Counted from the stretch's first letter, positions 9,209 to 19,118 are shown. The stretch: DNA of 64,000 nt from Pseudomonas bubulae (GCF_900618535.1 NZ_UYJA01000001.1:620001-684000), one strand, 5' to 3'. The notes: generated from the sequence alone by a model not told the origin. Translations and numbers: made by a program.

Positions 9209-9390
9209 CGCTTTCTTGGTCGGAGTCCAAAGCCACTCAGCAGGCCCACTGCCCGTCGGCTTTCATCCACATTTCGGCCAATAAACTGACTCAAGCACAG
9301 GCTTCTTGGTAAGGTGTGCGCCGAATTTCGTAGCCAGCTAACGACCTGCTGGCTGCTGCTATCTGTTTTCTGACGCGAGACACCCCGGAT

Positions 9391-11286
9391 ATGCCTGAGC
9401 CGATCCCTCTTAAAGATCACGATTCCGAAAAACGGCTGGTCAATAAAAGACTGATCGCCTGTGCGGCGCTGGTGCTGGCTATCAGCTGCGCCCTGATCGG
9501 TCGCATGTATTTTCTGCAAGTCACCGAGTTCGACTACAACTCCACGGTCTCAGAGAACAACCGGGTGCACGTGTTGCCCATCCCCCCGGAGCGCGGTTTT
9601 ATCTATGACCGCAACGGCGTGCTGCTGGCCGATAACCAGCCCAGCTTCAATATGACCATCACCCGCGAGCGGGCTGGCGATACCGCCAAGGTGCTGGATT
9701 CAGTGATCAGCATCCTGCACTTGCCCGAAGAAGATCGCGCCGTATTTGCCAAGGCGATGAAACAGGCGCGCCACCCGTTTGACCCTTCAACCCTGCTGTA
9801 CGAGCTGACGGAAGATCAGATCGCCCTGCTGGCCGTCAACCAGTTCCGCCTGCCAGGTATCGATGTCGAGGCGCAATTTGTACGCCACTATCCGCAGGGC
9901 GATCACTTTGCCCACTCAGTCGGTTATGTCGGGCGCATCAACGAGAAAGAAGCCAAGCAGCTGAATGCCACTCAATACCGTGGCACCCAATCGATCGGCA
10001 AAACCGGCATCGAACGCTTCTATGAGAACGAACTGCACGGCCAGGTCGGTTTTGAAGAAGTCGAAACCAATGCACAGGGCCGGGTCATGCGCGTGCTGCG
10101 CCACACCGATGCGGTGGCGGGCAAGAACATCGTGCTGAGCCTGGATATCAAATTGCAGGAAGCCGCCGAGGATGCCCTGGGCGACCGCCGTGGCTCGATC
10201 ATTGCCCTGGACCCGAAAACCGGCGAGGTGCTGGCGATGGTCAGCAAACCGAGTTTCGACCCCAACCTGTTCGTGACCGGTATCAGCTCCAGGGACTACT
10301 CGGGCTTGCGCGATTCCATCGACAAACCGCTGTTCAACCGGGCCCTGCGCGGGCTGTATGCACCGGGATCGACCATCAAGCCCGAAGTGGCGATTGCAGG
10401 GCTGGACAGCGGCGTAATTTCCGCCTCGACCCGGGTGTTTGACCCCGGCTATTTCCAGTTGCCCAATGTCGACCACAAATACCGCAACTGGAACCACAGT
10501 GGTGACGGCTGGGTGGATTTGAACGCGGCGATCATGCGCTCCAACGACACCTACTTTTACGACCTGGCATCCAAGCTGGGCATTGACCGCATGCACGATT
10601 ACATGGCCGAATTCGGGCTGGGGCAAAAAGTCTCGCTGGACATGTTTGAAGAGTCATCTGGCCTGATGCCGTCCCGCGAGTGGAAGCGCAGCACCCGCCG
10701 TCAAGCATGGTTCCCTGGCGAAACAGTGATCCTGGGCATCGGCCAGGGTTATATGCAGGTTACCCCGCTGCAACTGGCCCAGGCCACCGCGCTGATTGCC
10801 AACAAGGGCGTATGGAACCGTCCGCACCTGGCCAGGACCGTGGACGGTACGCCGCCGGTGGATGAACACCCGATCCCCAATCTGGTGCTGCGTGATCCGC
10901 GGGACTGGGATCAGGTCAATCACGCCATGCAGTTGGTGATGCACGACCCGCGCGGTATTGCCCGGGCAGCAGCCCAGGGCGTGCAATACCGGATTGCCGG
11001 CAAAAGCGGTACGGCGCAGGTGGTGGCAATCAAGCAGGGCGAGCGTTACAACCGCCTCAAGACCGCCGAGCGCAATCGGGACAACGCCCTGTTTGTTGGC
11101 TTTGCCCCGGCGGAAGATCCGCAGATCGTGATTTCGGTGATGATCGAGAACGGCGAAGCCGGTGGCCGGGTGGCCGGCCCGGTGGTGCGCAAGGTGATGG
11201 ATGCCTGGTTGCTGGACAACCAGGGCCTGCTCAAGCCGCAGTACGCCAGCCCGCAGGTCAAGGGCCATGCCACGCCGCATGTGTGA
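9391..11286 (+). CDS. mrdA: Penicillin-binding protein 2 (peptidoglycan transpeptidase)
   Basis: This 631-residue class B PBP has an N-terminal membrane anchor (about residues 20-42), a PBP dimer/pedestal domain, and a transpeptidase domain with all three motifs: Ser327-x-x-Lys330 (GSTIKPE), SND at 384-386, and KSG at 538-540. PBP2 crosslinks peptidoglycan in the rod (elongasome) complex. The usual mrdA gene sits beside rodA, which is absent here; the neighbours are an M60 protease and a TPR protein. I therefore read it as possibly a second PBP2 paralogue, as several fluorescent pseudomonads carry. The ATG lacks a strong ribosome-binding site. Confidence 0.9.
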   Translation: MPEPIPLKDHDSEKRLVNKRLIACAALVLAISCALIGRMYFLQVTEFDYNSTVSENNRVHVLPIPPERGFIYDRNGVLLADNQPSFNMTITRERAGDTAKVLDSVISILHLPEEDRAVFAKAMKQARHPFDPSTLLYELTEDQIALLAVNQFRLPGIDVEAQFVRHYPQGDHFAHSVGYVGRINEKEAKQLNATQYRGTQSIGKTGIERFYENELHGQVGFEEVETNAQGRVMRVLRHTDAVAGKNIVLSLDIKLQEAAEDALGDRRGSIIALDPKTGEVLAMVSKPSFDPNLFVTGISSRDYSGLRDSIDKPLFNRALRGLYAPGSTIKPEVAIAGLDSGVISASTRVFDPGYFQLPNVDHKYRNWNHSGDGWVDLNAAIMRSNDTYFYDLASKLGIDRMHDYMAEFGLGQKVSLDMFEESSGLMPSREWKRSTRRQAWFPGETVILGIGQGYMQVTPLQLAQATALIANKGVWNRPHLARTVDGTPPVDEHPIPNLVLRDPRDWDQVNHAMQLVMHDPRGIARAAAQGVQYRIAGKSGTAQVVAIKQGERYNRLKTAERNRDNALFVGFAPAEDPQIVISVMIENGEAGGRVAGPVVRKVMDAWLLDNQGLLKPQYASPQVKGHATPHV

Positions 11287-11291
11287 AAGCC

Positions 11292-11316
11292 GCACCCTCG
11301 CCCTCAGGGTGAGGGT
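11292..11316. terminator. Hairpin after mrdA
   Basis: A near-perfect inverted repeat, CACCCTCGCCCT with AGGGTGAGGGTG, directly follows the mrdA stop. No T-run follows it, so it may be a rho-independent terminator of poor quality or an mRNA-stabilising hairpin. Confidence 0.45.
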
Positions 11317-11392
11317 GGCCATGGCGATTTGACTCAAGCTCCCGAGTCACCCACTCTTGCACCCCATATGCATGCCTGTTTCTGGATATTGG

Positions 11393-12448
11393 ATGACCCA
11401 GCCCCGCCGTTACCTCGTAATCAGCCTTGTGTCAGCACTTGTTGCCGGCGGCCTCTGGTATTCGATGCGCCCTGATCCTGCCGCCCCTACTCCTTCGGTA
11501 AACCAGCGCTACTCCATCGCACTGGATATGGCCCATAACGGCAAACCCGGTGCCGCCCGCGTGCTTTACCAGCAACTGGCTCGCACCGACTTGACCGATA
11601 CCCGCCGCGCGGGCCTGCATGCCGAACTGCCCAACTACCCGAGCCCGCAAGCGCTCAAGCTGGCCGACGCCGATTTGCATAATCCTTCACCCCTGGTACG
11701 CAAAGCCGCGATCCAGAGCATAGTCGGGCTGGTGCCCAACGCCCAGCGCACGCTATTGCTGGGACCATTGCTCGATGACAGTGAACAGAGTGTGCGTTTT
11801 GCGGCTGCCAATGCCCTGCTTGGTCTGTCGCCAGATGAACAGGGGCTGTACCTCGGCCCCTTGCAGCAAGTGGTCGACGAGTTCGAACGCGACCTCAAGA
11901 CCCGCCCCAATGATCCGCAGGCTCAAGGCCAACTTGCCCGGCTGTACCTGCATGAAGGCCAGCTGGACGACGCCCAGGCTGCACTGGAACAAGTCACCCG
12001 CCTGGACCCCGACAACCTCAAGGCCGTCGTTGCGCAAATCGAACTGCTGGACAAGCGCGGTAAAGCCGACCAGGCCCGGCAATTGCTGGCCAGACAACTT
12101 CAAGCCCATCCTGACTCAGCCTATCTGCAGCATGCCCTGGGCATCTGGCTGCTCAATCACGGCCAGACCGAGTACGCCCTGCTTGGCCTGGCCAGGGCCG
12201 TTGAGCTGGAGCCCGACAACAGTGATTACCGTTACAAACTGGCCACAGCCCTGCACGACCTCGACCAACTGGAAGCCGCGCAACGTCAGCTCGAAGAGCT
12301 GCTGCAACGCCAGCCTGCCAATCGCAAGGCTCGCGTGTTGTTGATTCGCTATTGGAAGGAGGCCGGGCAATTGCAGAATGTGCAGGTGCTGCTCGCGCAA
12401 CTGGAGCAGCAAAACCCGGATGACCCGGCGTTGCAACAGGGCTTGTGA
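11393..12448 (+). CDS. Membrane-anchored TPR/HEAT-repeat protein
   Basis: A 351-residue protein with one N-terminal membrane segment (YLVISLVSALVAGGLWY) and no obvious lipobox, so the rest is probably periplasmic. Residues about 85-135 look like HEAT-type repeats (LVRKAAIQSIVGL, VRFAAANALLGL). From about 155 to the end there are at least four tetratricopeptide repeats with the expected A/L/Y/P pattern (ALEQVTRLDPDN, ARAVELEPDN). TPR proteins are binding scaffolds. The start is placed at the ATG at 11393 (MTQPRRYLV); an upstream ATG at 11357 adds 12 unlikely residues. It follows mrdA on the same strand, but a link to cell-wall synthesis is only suggested by proximity. Confidence 0.72.
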   Translation: MTQPRRYLVISLVSALVAGGLWYSMRPDPAAPTPSVNQRYSIALDMAHNGKPGAARVLYQQLARTDLTDTRRAGLHAELPNYPSPQALKLADADLHNPSPLVRKAAIQSIVGLVPNAQRTLLLGPLLDDSEQSVRFAAANALLGLSPDEQGLYLGPLQQVVDEFERDLKTRPNDPQAQGQLARLYLHEGQLDDAQAALEQVTRLDPDNLKAVVAQIELLDKRGKADQARQLLARQLQAHPDSAYLQHALGIWLLNHGQTEYALLGLARAVELEPDNSDYRYKLATALHDLDQLEAAQRQLEELLQRQPANRKARVLLIRYWKEAGQLQNVQVLLAQLEQQNPDDPALQQGL

Positions 12449-12462
12449 AGCACTGAACCTGC

Positions 12463-12547
12463 AGTGGCGGGCTTGCTCGCAATGCAGGCAAGCCGGCCTG
12501 TCTGAGGGGCGCGGGTGATGCCATCGCGAGCAAGCCCGCTCCCACAG
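12463..12547. repeat. REPIN (paired REP palindromes)
   Basis: Inverted REP copies (GTGGCGGGCTTGCTCGC on the left, GCGAGCAAGCCCGCTCCCAC on the right) lie between the converging TPR and receiver genes. The left copy lacks three bases of the usual GTGGGAGCGGG start. Confidence 0.85.
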
Positions 12548-12568
12548 GTTTCGGCATGAATCAGATGC

Positions 12569-12946
12569 TCAGGCCAGCAGCTTCTGGATCTGCGCCTGCA
12601 AGGTGTCGAGGTCGAACGGCTTGGCCAGGATCGGCGCCGTCAGGGTAATGGGGCTGCCCGTGTCGCGGATCTCGGCCGGGTAACCGCTGATAAAAATGAC
12701 TTTCAGGTCCGGGCGCAGCTTGAGCGCAGGCTCGGCGATCTGTACCCCGGAAATCCCCCCCGGCAAACGGAAGTCGGTAACCATAAGGTCCAGATGCGGC
12801 TTGCTCGCCAGGATCTCGAACGCCTGTTCGCCGTTTTCGGCCTGCAAGACCCTGTAGCCCTCGCCCGACAGATAGGCGCTCAGGACCATCAGGATTGAAG
12901 GATCGTCTTCGACAATCAAAACAACATCTTGCGCATCTTCACTCAT
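12569..12946 (-). CDS. Single-domain response regulator
   Basis: This 125-residue stand-alone receiver has the acidic pair Glu-Asp-Asp at 13-15, a phospho-acceptor Asp58 (MVTDFRLP), a Thr/Ser switch (FISGYP) and Lys109 (LAKPFD). There is no output domain, so it works by passing phosphate on or by binding a partner. It is the last gene of the minus-strand cluster with the receiver-kinase, CheB, CheR and the large hybrid kinase, 66 bp after the receiver-kinase, and it may be an output or phosphate sink for them. Confidence 0.88.
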   Translation of the reverse strand: MSEDAQDVVLIVEDDPSILMVLSAYLSGEGYRVLQAENGEQAFEILASKPHLDLMVTDFRLPGGISGVQIAEPALKLRPDLKVIFISGYPAEIRDTGSPITLTAPILAKPFDLDTLQAQIQKLLA

Positions 12947-13012
12947 AGGAAACCTTAATTCATGCCATCGCTGCCAGTATGACCCCAGGCGCGGTCATAG
13001 GTTGCGCCCAAT

Positions 13013-14209
13013 TTATGTCTTTTGTACCAACGGCAGGCAAACCCTGAATAATGCCCCCTCACCCAATGTACTCTGCACGCTGATGGTGCCGCTGTGCGCA
13101 GCCACAATCTGCTCCGAGATAAACAGCCCCAGGCCTAGACCTGCAGTGACATGGCTGGCTGAAACCCGTTCGAATTGCTGAAAAACCCGCTGCTGGTTTG
13201 CTTCGCTGATGCCGATGCCCTGATCGCGCACATCGACCACGGCTTGATCGTCGTCAATGTAAACAGATACCTCAATGGGCTTTTTCGCACCATAACGTAG
13301 GGCATTAGTCAGCAGGTTGCTGATTACCTGCTCGATCCGGAACTCATCCCACTGCCCCACCACCGGCTGCACCGCCGTGAAGTTGACACTTGATTGCGCT
13401 GCGCTGATCTGTGCGGAGAAGCTCTCCAGCAACTGTGCAACGACCTGGGCCAGATCAACCGGCGCAGGGCGGATAGACAGCTTGCCGGTGCGAATACGCG
13501 ACACATCGAGCATGTCTTCAATCAAGCGAATCAGGCTCTGGATCTGGCGTTCGTCACGCTCGACCATGGCCTGCATTTTGTCCAGGGTAAATGCCGCGGC
13601 GTTGTCGCGGGCCAGGTGCATCTTGCGCAGCTGGGTCTCGAGAATCAGCCCGTTGAGCGGCGTTCGCACCTCATGGGAGACGATCGACATAAAGTCATCA
13701 CGCATTCGCACAGCATGCTCCAGCTCCACCTGGGTCAACTGGAGCTGCGCTAGCAGGGTCTCCTGCTCGCGGCGGCTCTGCTCCAGCGCTTCGACCTGCT
13801 GCTTCATGGCCTTGCTCTGACGATACAGCTCAACGAACACGCTGACCTTGCTTTTGACCGCATGGATATCCAGCGGCTTGTGCAAAAAGTCCACCGCACC
13901 GCTTTCGTAGCCCTTGAAGGCATAGTTCATCTCACGGCCGGCGGCACTGACAAACACGATGGGGATGTTTTTGGTCTTGGCCGTACCACGCATCATCTCG
14001 GCCAGTTCAAAACCGTTCATCCCGGGCATCTGCACATCCAGAATGGCCATTGCGAACTCGTGCTGCAACAGCAGCGACAACGCCTCGTCGGCAGACAGGG
14101 CCTTGTAGACGAGGCGATCCTCACGCTTGATCAGCGCTTCAAGGGCCAGCAGGTTTTCCGGCAGATCATCGACGATCAGCAGTTTGGCTTGAATATCATT
14201 TAGCAGCAT
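13013..14209 (-). CDS. Receiver-histidine kinase (REC-HisKA-HATPase)
   Basis: The 398-residue cytosolic protein has an N-terminal receiver (DD at 14-15, Asp58 in AILDVQMPGMNG, Lys111 in LHKPLD), a coiled-coil linker (130-165), a HisKA domain with His179 in SHEVRTPLNG, and an HATPase domain (NLLTNALRYG, DQGIGIS, GLGLGLFI). The REC-first order means that phosphorylation of the receiver probably controls the kinase, so it may act downstream of the large hybrid kinase. The start overlaps the CheB gene end by 10 bp, which points to translational coupling. Confidence 0.9.
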   Translation of the reverse strand: MLLNDIQAKLLIVDDLPENLLALEALIKREDRLVYKALSADEALSLLLQHEFAMAILDVQMPGMNGFELAEMMRGTAKTKNIPIVFVSAAGREMNYAFKGYESGAVDFLHKPLDIHAVKSKVSVFVELYRQSKAMKQQVEALEQSRREQETLLAQLQLTQVELEHAVRMRDDFMSIVSHEVRTPLNGLILETQLRKMHLARDNAAAFTLDKMQAMVERDERQIQSLIRLIEDMLDVSRIRTGKLSIRPAPVDLAQVVAQLLESFSAQISAAQSSVNFTAVQPVVGQWDEFRIEQVISNLLTNALRYGAKKPIEVSVYIDDDQAVVDVRDQGIGISEANQQRVFQQFERVSASHVTAGLGLGLFISEQIVAAHSGTISVQSTLGEGALFRVCLPLVQKT

Positions 14210-14808
14210 TGGATATGTTCCAGCTCGACAAGCAGACGGCCAATGCCGCGCAAGGGAAGGATGCAGTCCGGTTGAAAAAGCTCCAGGGCTGCGCGGGGCA
14301 TGGTCGATACATGGGCTTCGTCCGGGTCCTGGATAATGGTCAGGCCGCCCGCCTGCTTGACCTGGCTCAGCCCCAGCGCACCATCGCGATTGGCACCTGT
14401 GAGCAATATCGCGGCCAGGCGTTGTTGATACACGTCGGCCGCAGACTCAAAAAGGTAATCAATCGCAGGTCGCGAAAAATGCACCCTCTCCTCCTGGCTC
14501 AGGGAAAAACTCTGATCCTGCTCCACCGAGACATGGTAGCCGGGCGCGGCAAAATACAAGGTACCCGGCTCGATCGGCTGCTTGTCCTGAACCTCCCGCA
14601 CCGGCAGGGCCACGCGCTTGGCAAACACTTCTGCCAGCTGGCTGCGGCGCTCGTCGGGCAAGTGCAACACCACGATGATCGGCAGACAATAGCCAGGTCG
14701 CAAATCGCCCAGCAGGGCCAGCAAGGCTTCGACCCCGCCCGCCGAGGCACCGATCACCACGGCTTCTACTGGTCTGTGTGCAGCCATCAGGCTGTGCCGG
14801 GCTGTCAT
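14200..14808 (-). CDS. CheB-type methylesterase without receiver domain
   Basis: A 202-residue CheB catalytic domain with the Ser22 (GASAGG), His49 (VLHLPDERRS) and Asp142 (GANRDGA) triad. Canonical CheB carries an N-terminal receiver that inhibits the esterase until phosphorylated; it is missing here, so control must come from partners, perhaps the adjacent receivers. In chemotaxis CheB removes methyl groups from glutamates on chemoreceptors. No chemoreceptor gene is nearby, so the target may be the sensor kinase itself or an unlinked protein. It overlaps both the CheR gene (4 bp) and the receiver-kinase gene (10 bp). Confidence 0.9.
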   Translation of the reverse strand: MTARHSLMAAHRPVEAVVIGASAGGVEALLALLGDLRPGYCLPIIVVLHLPDERRSQLAEVFAKRVALPVREVQDKQPIEPGTLYFAAPGYHVSVEQDQSFSLSQEERVHFSRPAIDYLFESAADVYQQRLAAILLTGANRDGALGLSQVKQAGGLTIIQDPDEAHVSTMPRAALELFQPDCILPLRGIGRLLVELEHIQCC

Positions 14809-15620
14809 AGCTTGCGGTAGATCCGTTCTTGCTTGAGCACCGGGGTGAACTGTTTGCTGTAGTTCGAAAAATCCAGGGTTTCCTTGCTGCCCAGCATCAG
14901 AAAGCCACGGTGGCAGAGCGATTCATGAAACAGGCCAAAGGCTCTGTTTTGTAAATCTTTATTGAAGTAAATCAATACGTTACGGCATGAAATTAAATTG
15001 GTTTCTGAAAACACGCTGTCCGTTGCCAGACTGTGGTCGGCAAAGGTCACGTTCTCACGCAACGTCTTGTCAAAAATCGCGTAGTCGTAGGCGGCGGTGT
15101 AGTAATCGGCAAACGAACGCTGACCACCGGCCTTCTGGTAGTTGTGGGTATAGGCGCGAATGTTCTCCAGGGAAAAAATCCCCTGCTTGGCTTTTTCCAG
15201 AGACCGCGGGTTGATATCAGTGGCGTAAATGATAGTGCGATCCAGCAAGCCTTCTTCGCGCAACAGGATCGCCATGGAGTAAACCTCCTCACCGGTGCTG
15301 CACCCCGCAATCCAGATTTTCAGCGACGGGTAGGTCTTGAGGATGGGCACCACCTCCTGGCGAATGGCCAGGAAGTGTTCCGGATCGCGAAACATCTCGC
15401 TCACTGGAATGGTCAGGAACTGCAATAACTGCATAAAGGCCGTAGGGTCATGCAGGATGCGCTCCTGCAAGGCCGAAATGGTCTGGCAATCGAACTGACG
15501 CAATGCATGATTGACCCGGCGCTTGATCGAAGCGCCGGAGTAATCGCGAAAGTCGTAACTGTATTTGAGATAGATCGCTTCAATCAGCAACCGTAACTCG
15601 ATATCGGTGTTTCGTTGCAC
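14805..15620 (-). CDS. CheR-type protein-glutamate methyltransferase
   Basis: The 271-residue protein has the all-helical CheR N-terminal domain (residues 1-75) and a Rossmann SAM-binding domain with IAGCSTGEEVYSMA, and CRNVLIYFN near the C-terminus. It transfers methyl groups from SAM to glutamate side chains. It lacks the TPR extension found in some CheR proteins. It sits directly after the hybrid kinase stop (no gap) and overlaps CheB by 4 bp, so kinase-CheR-CheB-receiver kinase-receiver is one transcription unit. Confidence 0.92.
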   Translation of the reverse strand: MQRNTDIELRLLIEAIYLKYSYDFRDYSGASIKRRVNHALRQFDCQTISALQERILHDPTAFMQLLQFLTIPVSEMFRDPEHFLAIRQEVVPILKTYPSLKIWIAGCSTGEEVYSMAILLREEGLLDRTIIYATDINPRSLEKAKQGIFSLENIRAYTHNYQKAGGQRSFADYYTAAYDYAIFDKTLRENVTFADHSLATDSVFSETNLISCRNVLIYFNKDLQNRAFGLFHESLCHRGFLMLGSKETLDFSNYSKQFTPVLKQERIYRKL

Positions 15621-18600
15621 TTAGAGTCGTTCCATTTTCGGTAGCCAGACCCGGATCAACGAAAACAGTCGATCCAGATCGATAGGTTTGGCCAGGTAAT
15701 CATTGGCGCCTGCCTGCAGGCAACGCTCCTGATCGTCCTTCATCGCCTTGGCCGTCACCGCAATGATTGGCAGCTTGCGCCAGCGCGGGTTCTTGCGAAT
15801 TTCGACGGTGGCCTCGTAGCCATCCATTTCCGGCATCATCACGTCCATCAACACCAGGTCGATGTCTTCAACTTCATCCAGGCGTTCGATGGCTTCGCGG
15901 CCATTACGGCCGATCACCACAATGGCGCCTTTTTGTTCCAGTGCGCTGGTCAGGGCAAAGATATTGCGGACATCGTCATCCACCAACAGAATCTTGCGCC
16001 CTTCGAACACCTTGTCGCGGCTGCGGGCGGTCTTGAGCATTGTTTGCCGCTCATGGGACAACTGAGATTCAACTTTGTGCAGAAATAATGTCACTTCATC
16101 GAGCAAGCGCTCCGGTGAGCGGGCGCCCTTGATGATGATCGAGCGCGAATACTTGCGCAGTTCAGCCTCTTCATCGCGGGTCAGGTTACGCCCCGTATAA
16201 ACAATAACCGGCGGGAACGAGCAGATTTCCTCGGTGGACATGCGCTTGAGCAAGTCGTTGCCGAGCATGTCCGGCAGTTTGAGGTCGATGATCATGCAGT
16301 CGTAGATCGTGTCGCGCAGCAGGTCCAGTGCCTCCTGGGCAAAACCTACGGCGGTGATTTCAATGTCATCGTCGCCGATCAGGCGGGCAATGCTGTCACG
16401 CTGCAGATCGTCGTCCTCTACCAGCAGCACGCGCTTGACCTTCTGGGTCAGCTTGGCTTCCAGGCGGGCGAAGACGTTTTTCAGCTCTTCACGGGTGGTC
16501 GGCTTGACCGCGTAGCCCACCGCGCCCATATGCATCGCGGCCTCGACCCGATCCTCGACGGAAATCACATGCACCGGTATATGCCGGGTCGGCGCAAGGG
16601 CCTTGAGGCGCTGCAACACGGTGAGCCCCGAGTGGTCCGGCAGGCGCATGTCCAGCAGGATGGCATCGGGAATAAACTGTGCGGCCAGGCTGAAACCTTC
16701 GTCGGCACCGTGGGCAACCAGGCAACGATAGCCGAGTTCATGTGCAAGATCGAAGAGGATATGCGCAAAGTTGGGCTCATCTTCAATCACCAGGATGCAA
16801 CGCGTGGCAAACGGCGCCTGCTCGCGATCATCCATAAAGCGCGCAATCTCTACCGGTGGCACAACGACGGGTAACGGCTGAGACCTGAGGGCCGCGGGTG
16901 CTGGCCGTGGCGCGGCAGTGGCGGACAGTTGCGCCAACTCCTCGGCCGACTCCACATATTGCTCCGGCAGCACCAGGGTAAAGGTGCTGCCCTGCCCCGG
17001 CTCGCTGCTGACCGTGATCGAACCACCGAGCAAGGTCGCCAGGTCGCGGGAGATCGACAGGCCCAGGCCAGTTCCGCCGTAGCGGCGGTTGCTGGTGCCA
17101 TCAGCCTGGCGGAAGGCTTCGAAAATGCTTTCCTGCTGATCCGCGGCGATGCCTATGCCCGAATCGGTCACAGCAAAGGCCACTCCTTCTCCCGGCTCAC
17201 GGGACACGACCAGGCTGACCTGGCCTTTCTCGGTGAATTTGACCGCATTGGACAGCAGGTTTTTCAGGATTTGCTCCAGACGCTGACTGTCGGTGTAGAT
17301 CATCGGCGGCGTGCCGGGTTGAACTTGCACGTCAAAGCCCAGGAATTTTTCACCTGCCAGTGGCTGAAACATCCCGCGCAAGTCTTCAACCACACGCCCG
17401 ACGCTGGTGTTCTCGGGGCGCACTTCAAGCTTGCCGGCTTCGACCTTGGAAATATCCAGAATGTCGTTGATCAGGTTGAGCAGGTCATTGCCCGCCGAGT
17501 AAATCGACTCGGCAAACTTCACCTGCTCTGCGCTAAGGTTTTGCTGCGGGTTCTCGGACAGCAGCTTGGCCAGAATCAGCGAGCTGTTCAACGGCGTGCG
17601 CAGCTCATGGGACATGTTGGCGAGGAACTCCGACTTGTACTTGCTGGAGCGCTGCAACTCATCCGCGCGGTCTTCAAGCTGGATCTGGACCCGGTTCAGC
17701 TCGGTGTTCTTGCGATCCATCGCGTCACGCTGGCCAGCCAGCTCTTCGTTGGTCTGCTCAAGTTCGGCCTGCTGGGTTTCGAGGCTGGTTTGCGACTCTT
17801 TGAGGATGCGCGACTGCTCTTCGAGTTCTTCGTTGGCGGTTTTCAATTCTTCCTGCTGGACTTGCAGCTCCTCGTTGAGCTGCTGGGTTTCGGCCAGCAC
17901 TTCCTGCAGGCGCTGACGATAGCGGGCAGCTTCGATCGAAGTGCCGATATTGTCGGCAATCAGTTCGAACAGCTCGATATCGCGCGCGCTCAGCGGGCGC
18001 AGAAACCCCAGCTCAATCACCCCGTTGACCCGGTCATCATCACTGGTCGGTACCACCAGCACACTGTGCGGGCTGCCCTGGCCCAGCCCGGAGGTTACTT
18101 TGAGGCTGTAGTCGGCAGGCACATTGTCCAGACGAATCAGCTTGTCCTGCTGCGCGGCCTGCCCGACGATGCCTTCGTCGTTGTGAATCAGCTGGTCCTG
18201 TACCTCTTGCTCACGGGAAAAACCGTAGCTGGCCACACGCTTCAGGCCGCCATGATCTTCACGCACGTAAACCGCCGCCACCACCGACCCCAGATACTGG
18301 GCGCAGAATTGCAGGATATTGCGCCCCAGCATATTCAGGGTCAGACGCCCCAGCACCTGTTCGGCCAGTTCAGTCTGACCGTTGCGTAACCACGCCTGCT
18401 GCTCCAGGCGCTGCGCAGTCTTGATCTGCGACTCGAAGACATTGTTGTAACTATTTGAAAGCTCTATTAAATCTCGACGCCCTACATAGGCCAGAAAGCC
18501 GCTCAAGCCCAGTACAAAACACAGGTACAGGGCGATACAGATAATCGTGGTACGGCTGACGTCTTCACTGCGCGCCATGCGCAGCTGCTGCTCCATTTGA

Positions 18601-19118
18601 ATAAAATCGTCATATTCCTTACGGATTTCATCACTCAGGCGCTTGCCGCGTCCGGCCTGCACTGCCGAACGGTAGTCACCGTCCTGGCGGCGCAGGTCGA
18701 CCATCGACTGTGCGTAGACATTCCACTCATCCTGCAACGCTTCAAGACGCTTGAGGCGGTCAATCTGCTGGGGGTTATCGCTGACCAGCTCCTGCAAACC
18801 TTTTAATTGCACATTGATTTGCGGCTTGGCGACGGCATAGGGGTCGAGGAAATGCTCATCACCGGTGATGAGAAAACCGCGCATGCCGGTTTCGAGGTCG
18901 ACCGTCAGGCGCACCGCGTCATTGGCATTACTGATGACCCGATCACTGTGCTCGACCCACCTGATCACCGACAGCAAATAGCTGACCATAACCACAAACA
19001 ATGCAGCACTGAGCACACCGACGGCCAAAGGCAAACCGACGTTGCGACTCAGGAGCTTGCGAAAGCTTCGCTCGTCGATTGATGCAGGTGCGTTCATTTT
19101 CAGGCCCGTGACAGTCAT
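15621..19118 (-). CDS. Hybrid sensor kinase: CHASE3-GAF-HisKA-HATPase-3xREC
   Basis: This 1165-residue membrane kinase has two transmembrane helices (about 30-52 and 190-212) flanking a helical CHASE3-like periplasmic domain with the GMRGFLITGDEHFL signature, then a GAF domain (about 255-400), a long coiled coil (400-495), HisKA with His504 (SHELRTPLN), an HATPase domain and three receivers, each with an intact Asp (LLDMRLP, IIDLKLP, LMDVMMP). The three receivers point to a branched phosphorelay. An in-frame ATG at 19097 would shorten it by seven residues, and neither start has a clear ribosome-binding site. It heads the CheR/CheB/receiver-kinase operon and is divergent from a single-domain receiver. 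Confidence 0.9.
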   Translation of the reverse strand: MTVTGLKMNAPASIDERSFRKLLSRNVGLPLAVGVLSAALFVVMVSYLLSVIRWVEHSDRVISNANDAVRLTVDLETGMRGFLITGDEHFLDPYAVAKPQINVQLKGLQELVSDNPQQIDRLKRLEALQDEWNVYAQSMVDLRRQDGDYRSAVQAGRGKRLSDEIRKEYDDFIQMEQQLRMARSEDVSRTTIICIALYLCFVLGLSGFLAYVGRRDLIELSNSYNNVFESQIKTAQRLEQQAWLRNGQTELAEQVLGRLTLNMLGRNILQFCAQYLGSVVAAVYVREDHGGLKRVASYGFSREQEVQDQLIHNDEGIVGQAAQQDKLIRLDNVPADYSLKVTSGLGQGSPHSVLVVPTSDDDRVNGVIELGFLRPLSARDIELFELIADNIGTSIEAARYRQRLQEVLAETQQLNEELQVQQEELKTANEELEEQSRILKESQTSLETQQAELEQTNEELAGQRDAMDRKNTELNRVQIQLEDRADELQRSSKYKSEFLANMSHELRTPLNSSLILAKLLSENPQQNLSAEQVKFAESIYSAGNDLLNLINDILDISKVEAGKLEVRPENTSVGRVVEDLRGMFQPLAGEKFLGFDVQVQPGTPPMIYTDSQRLEQILKNLLSNAVKFTEKGQVSLVVSREPGEGVAFAVTDSGIGIAADQQESIFEAFRQADGTSNRRYGGTGLGLSISRDLATLLGGSITVSSEPGQGSTFTLVLPEQYVESAEELAQLSATAAPRPAPAALRSQPLPVVVPPVEIARFMDDREQAPFATRCILVIEDEPNFAHILFDLAHELGYRCLVAHGADEGFSLAAQFIPDAILLDMRLPDHSGLTVLQRLKALAPTRHIPVHVISVEDRVEAAMHMGAVGYAVKPTTREELKNVFARLEAKLTQKVKRVLLVEDDDLQRDSIARLIGDDDIEITAVGFAQEALDLLRDTIYDCMIIDLKLPDMLGNDLLKRMSTEEICSFPPVIVYTGRNLTRDEEAELRKYSRSIIIKGARSPERLLDEVTLFLHKVESQLSHERQTMLKTARSRDKVFEGRKILLVDDDVRNIFALTSALEQKGAIVVIGRNGREAIERLDEVEDIDLVLMDVMMPEMDGYEATVEIRKNPRWRKLPIIAVTAKAMKDDQERCLQAGANDYLAKPIDLDRLFSLIRVWLPKMERL

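Noticed and set aside
16929..18389. 486-codon plus-strand frame opposite the hybrid kinase
   Set aside because: It is a shadow of a kinase coding region with intact HisKA and HATPase motifs; it has no ribosome-binding site and no recognisable domain.
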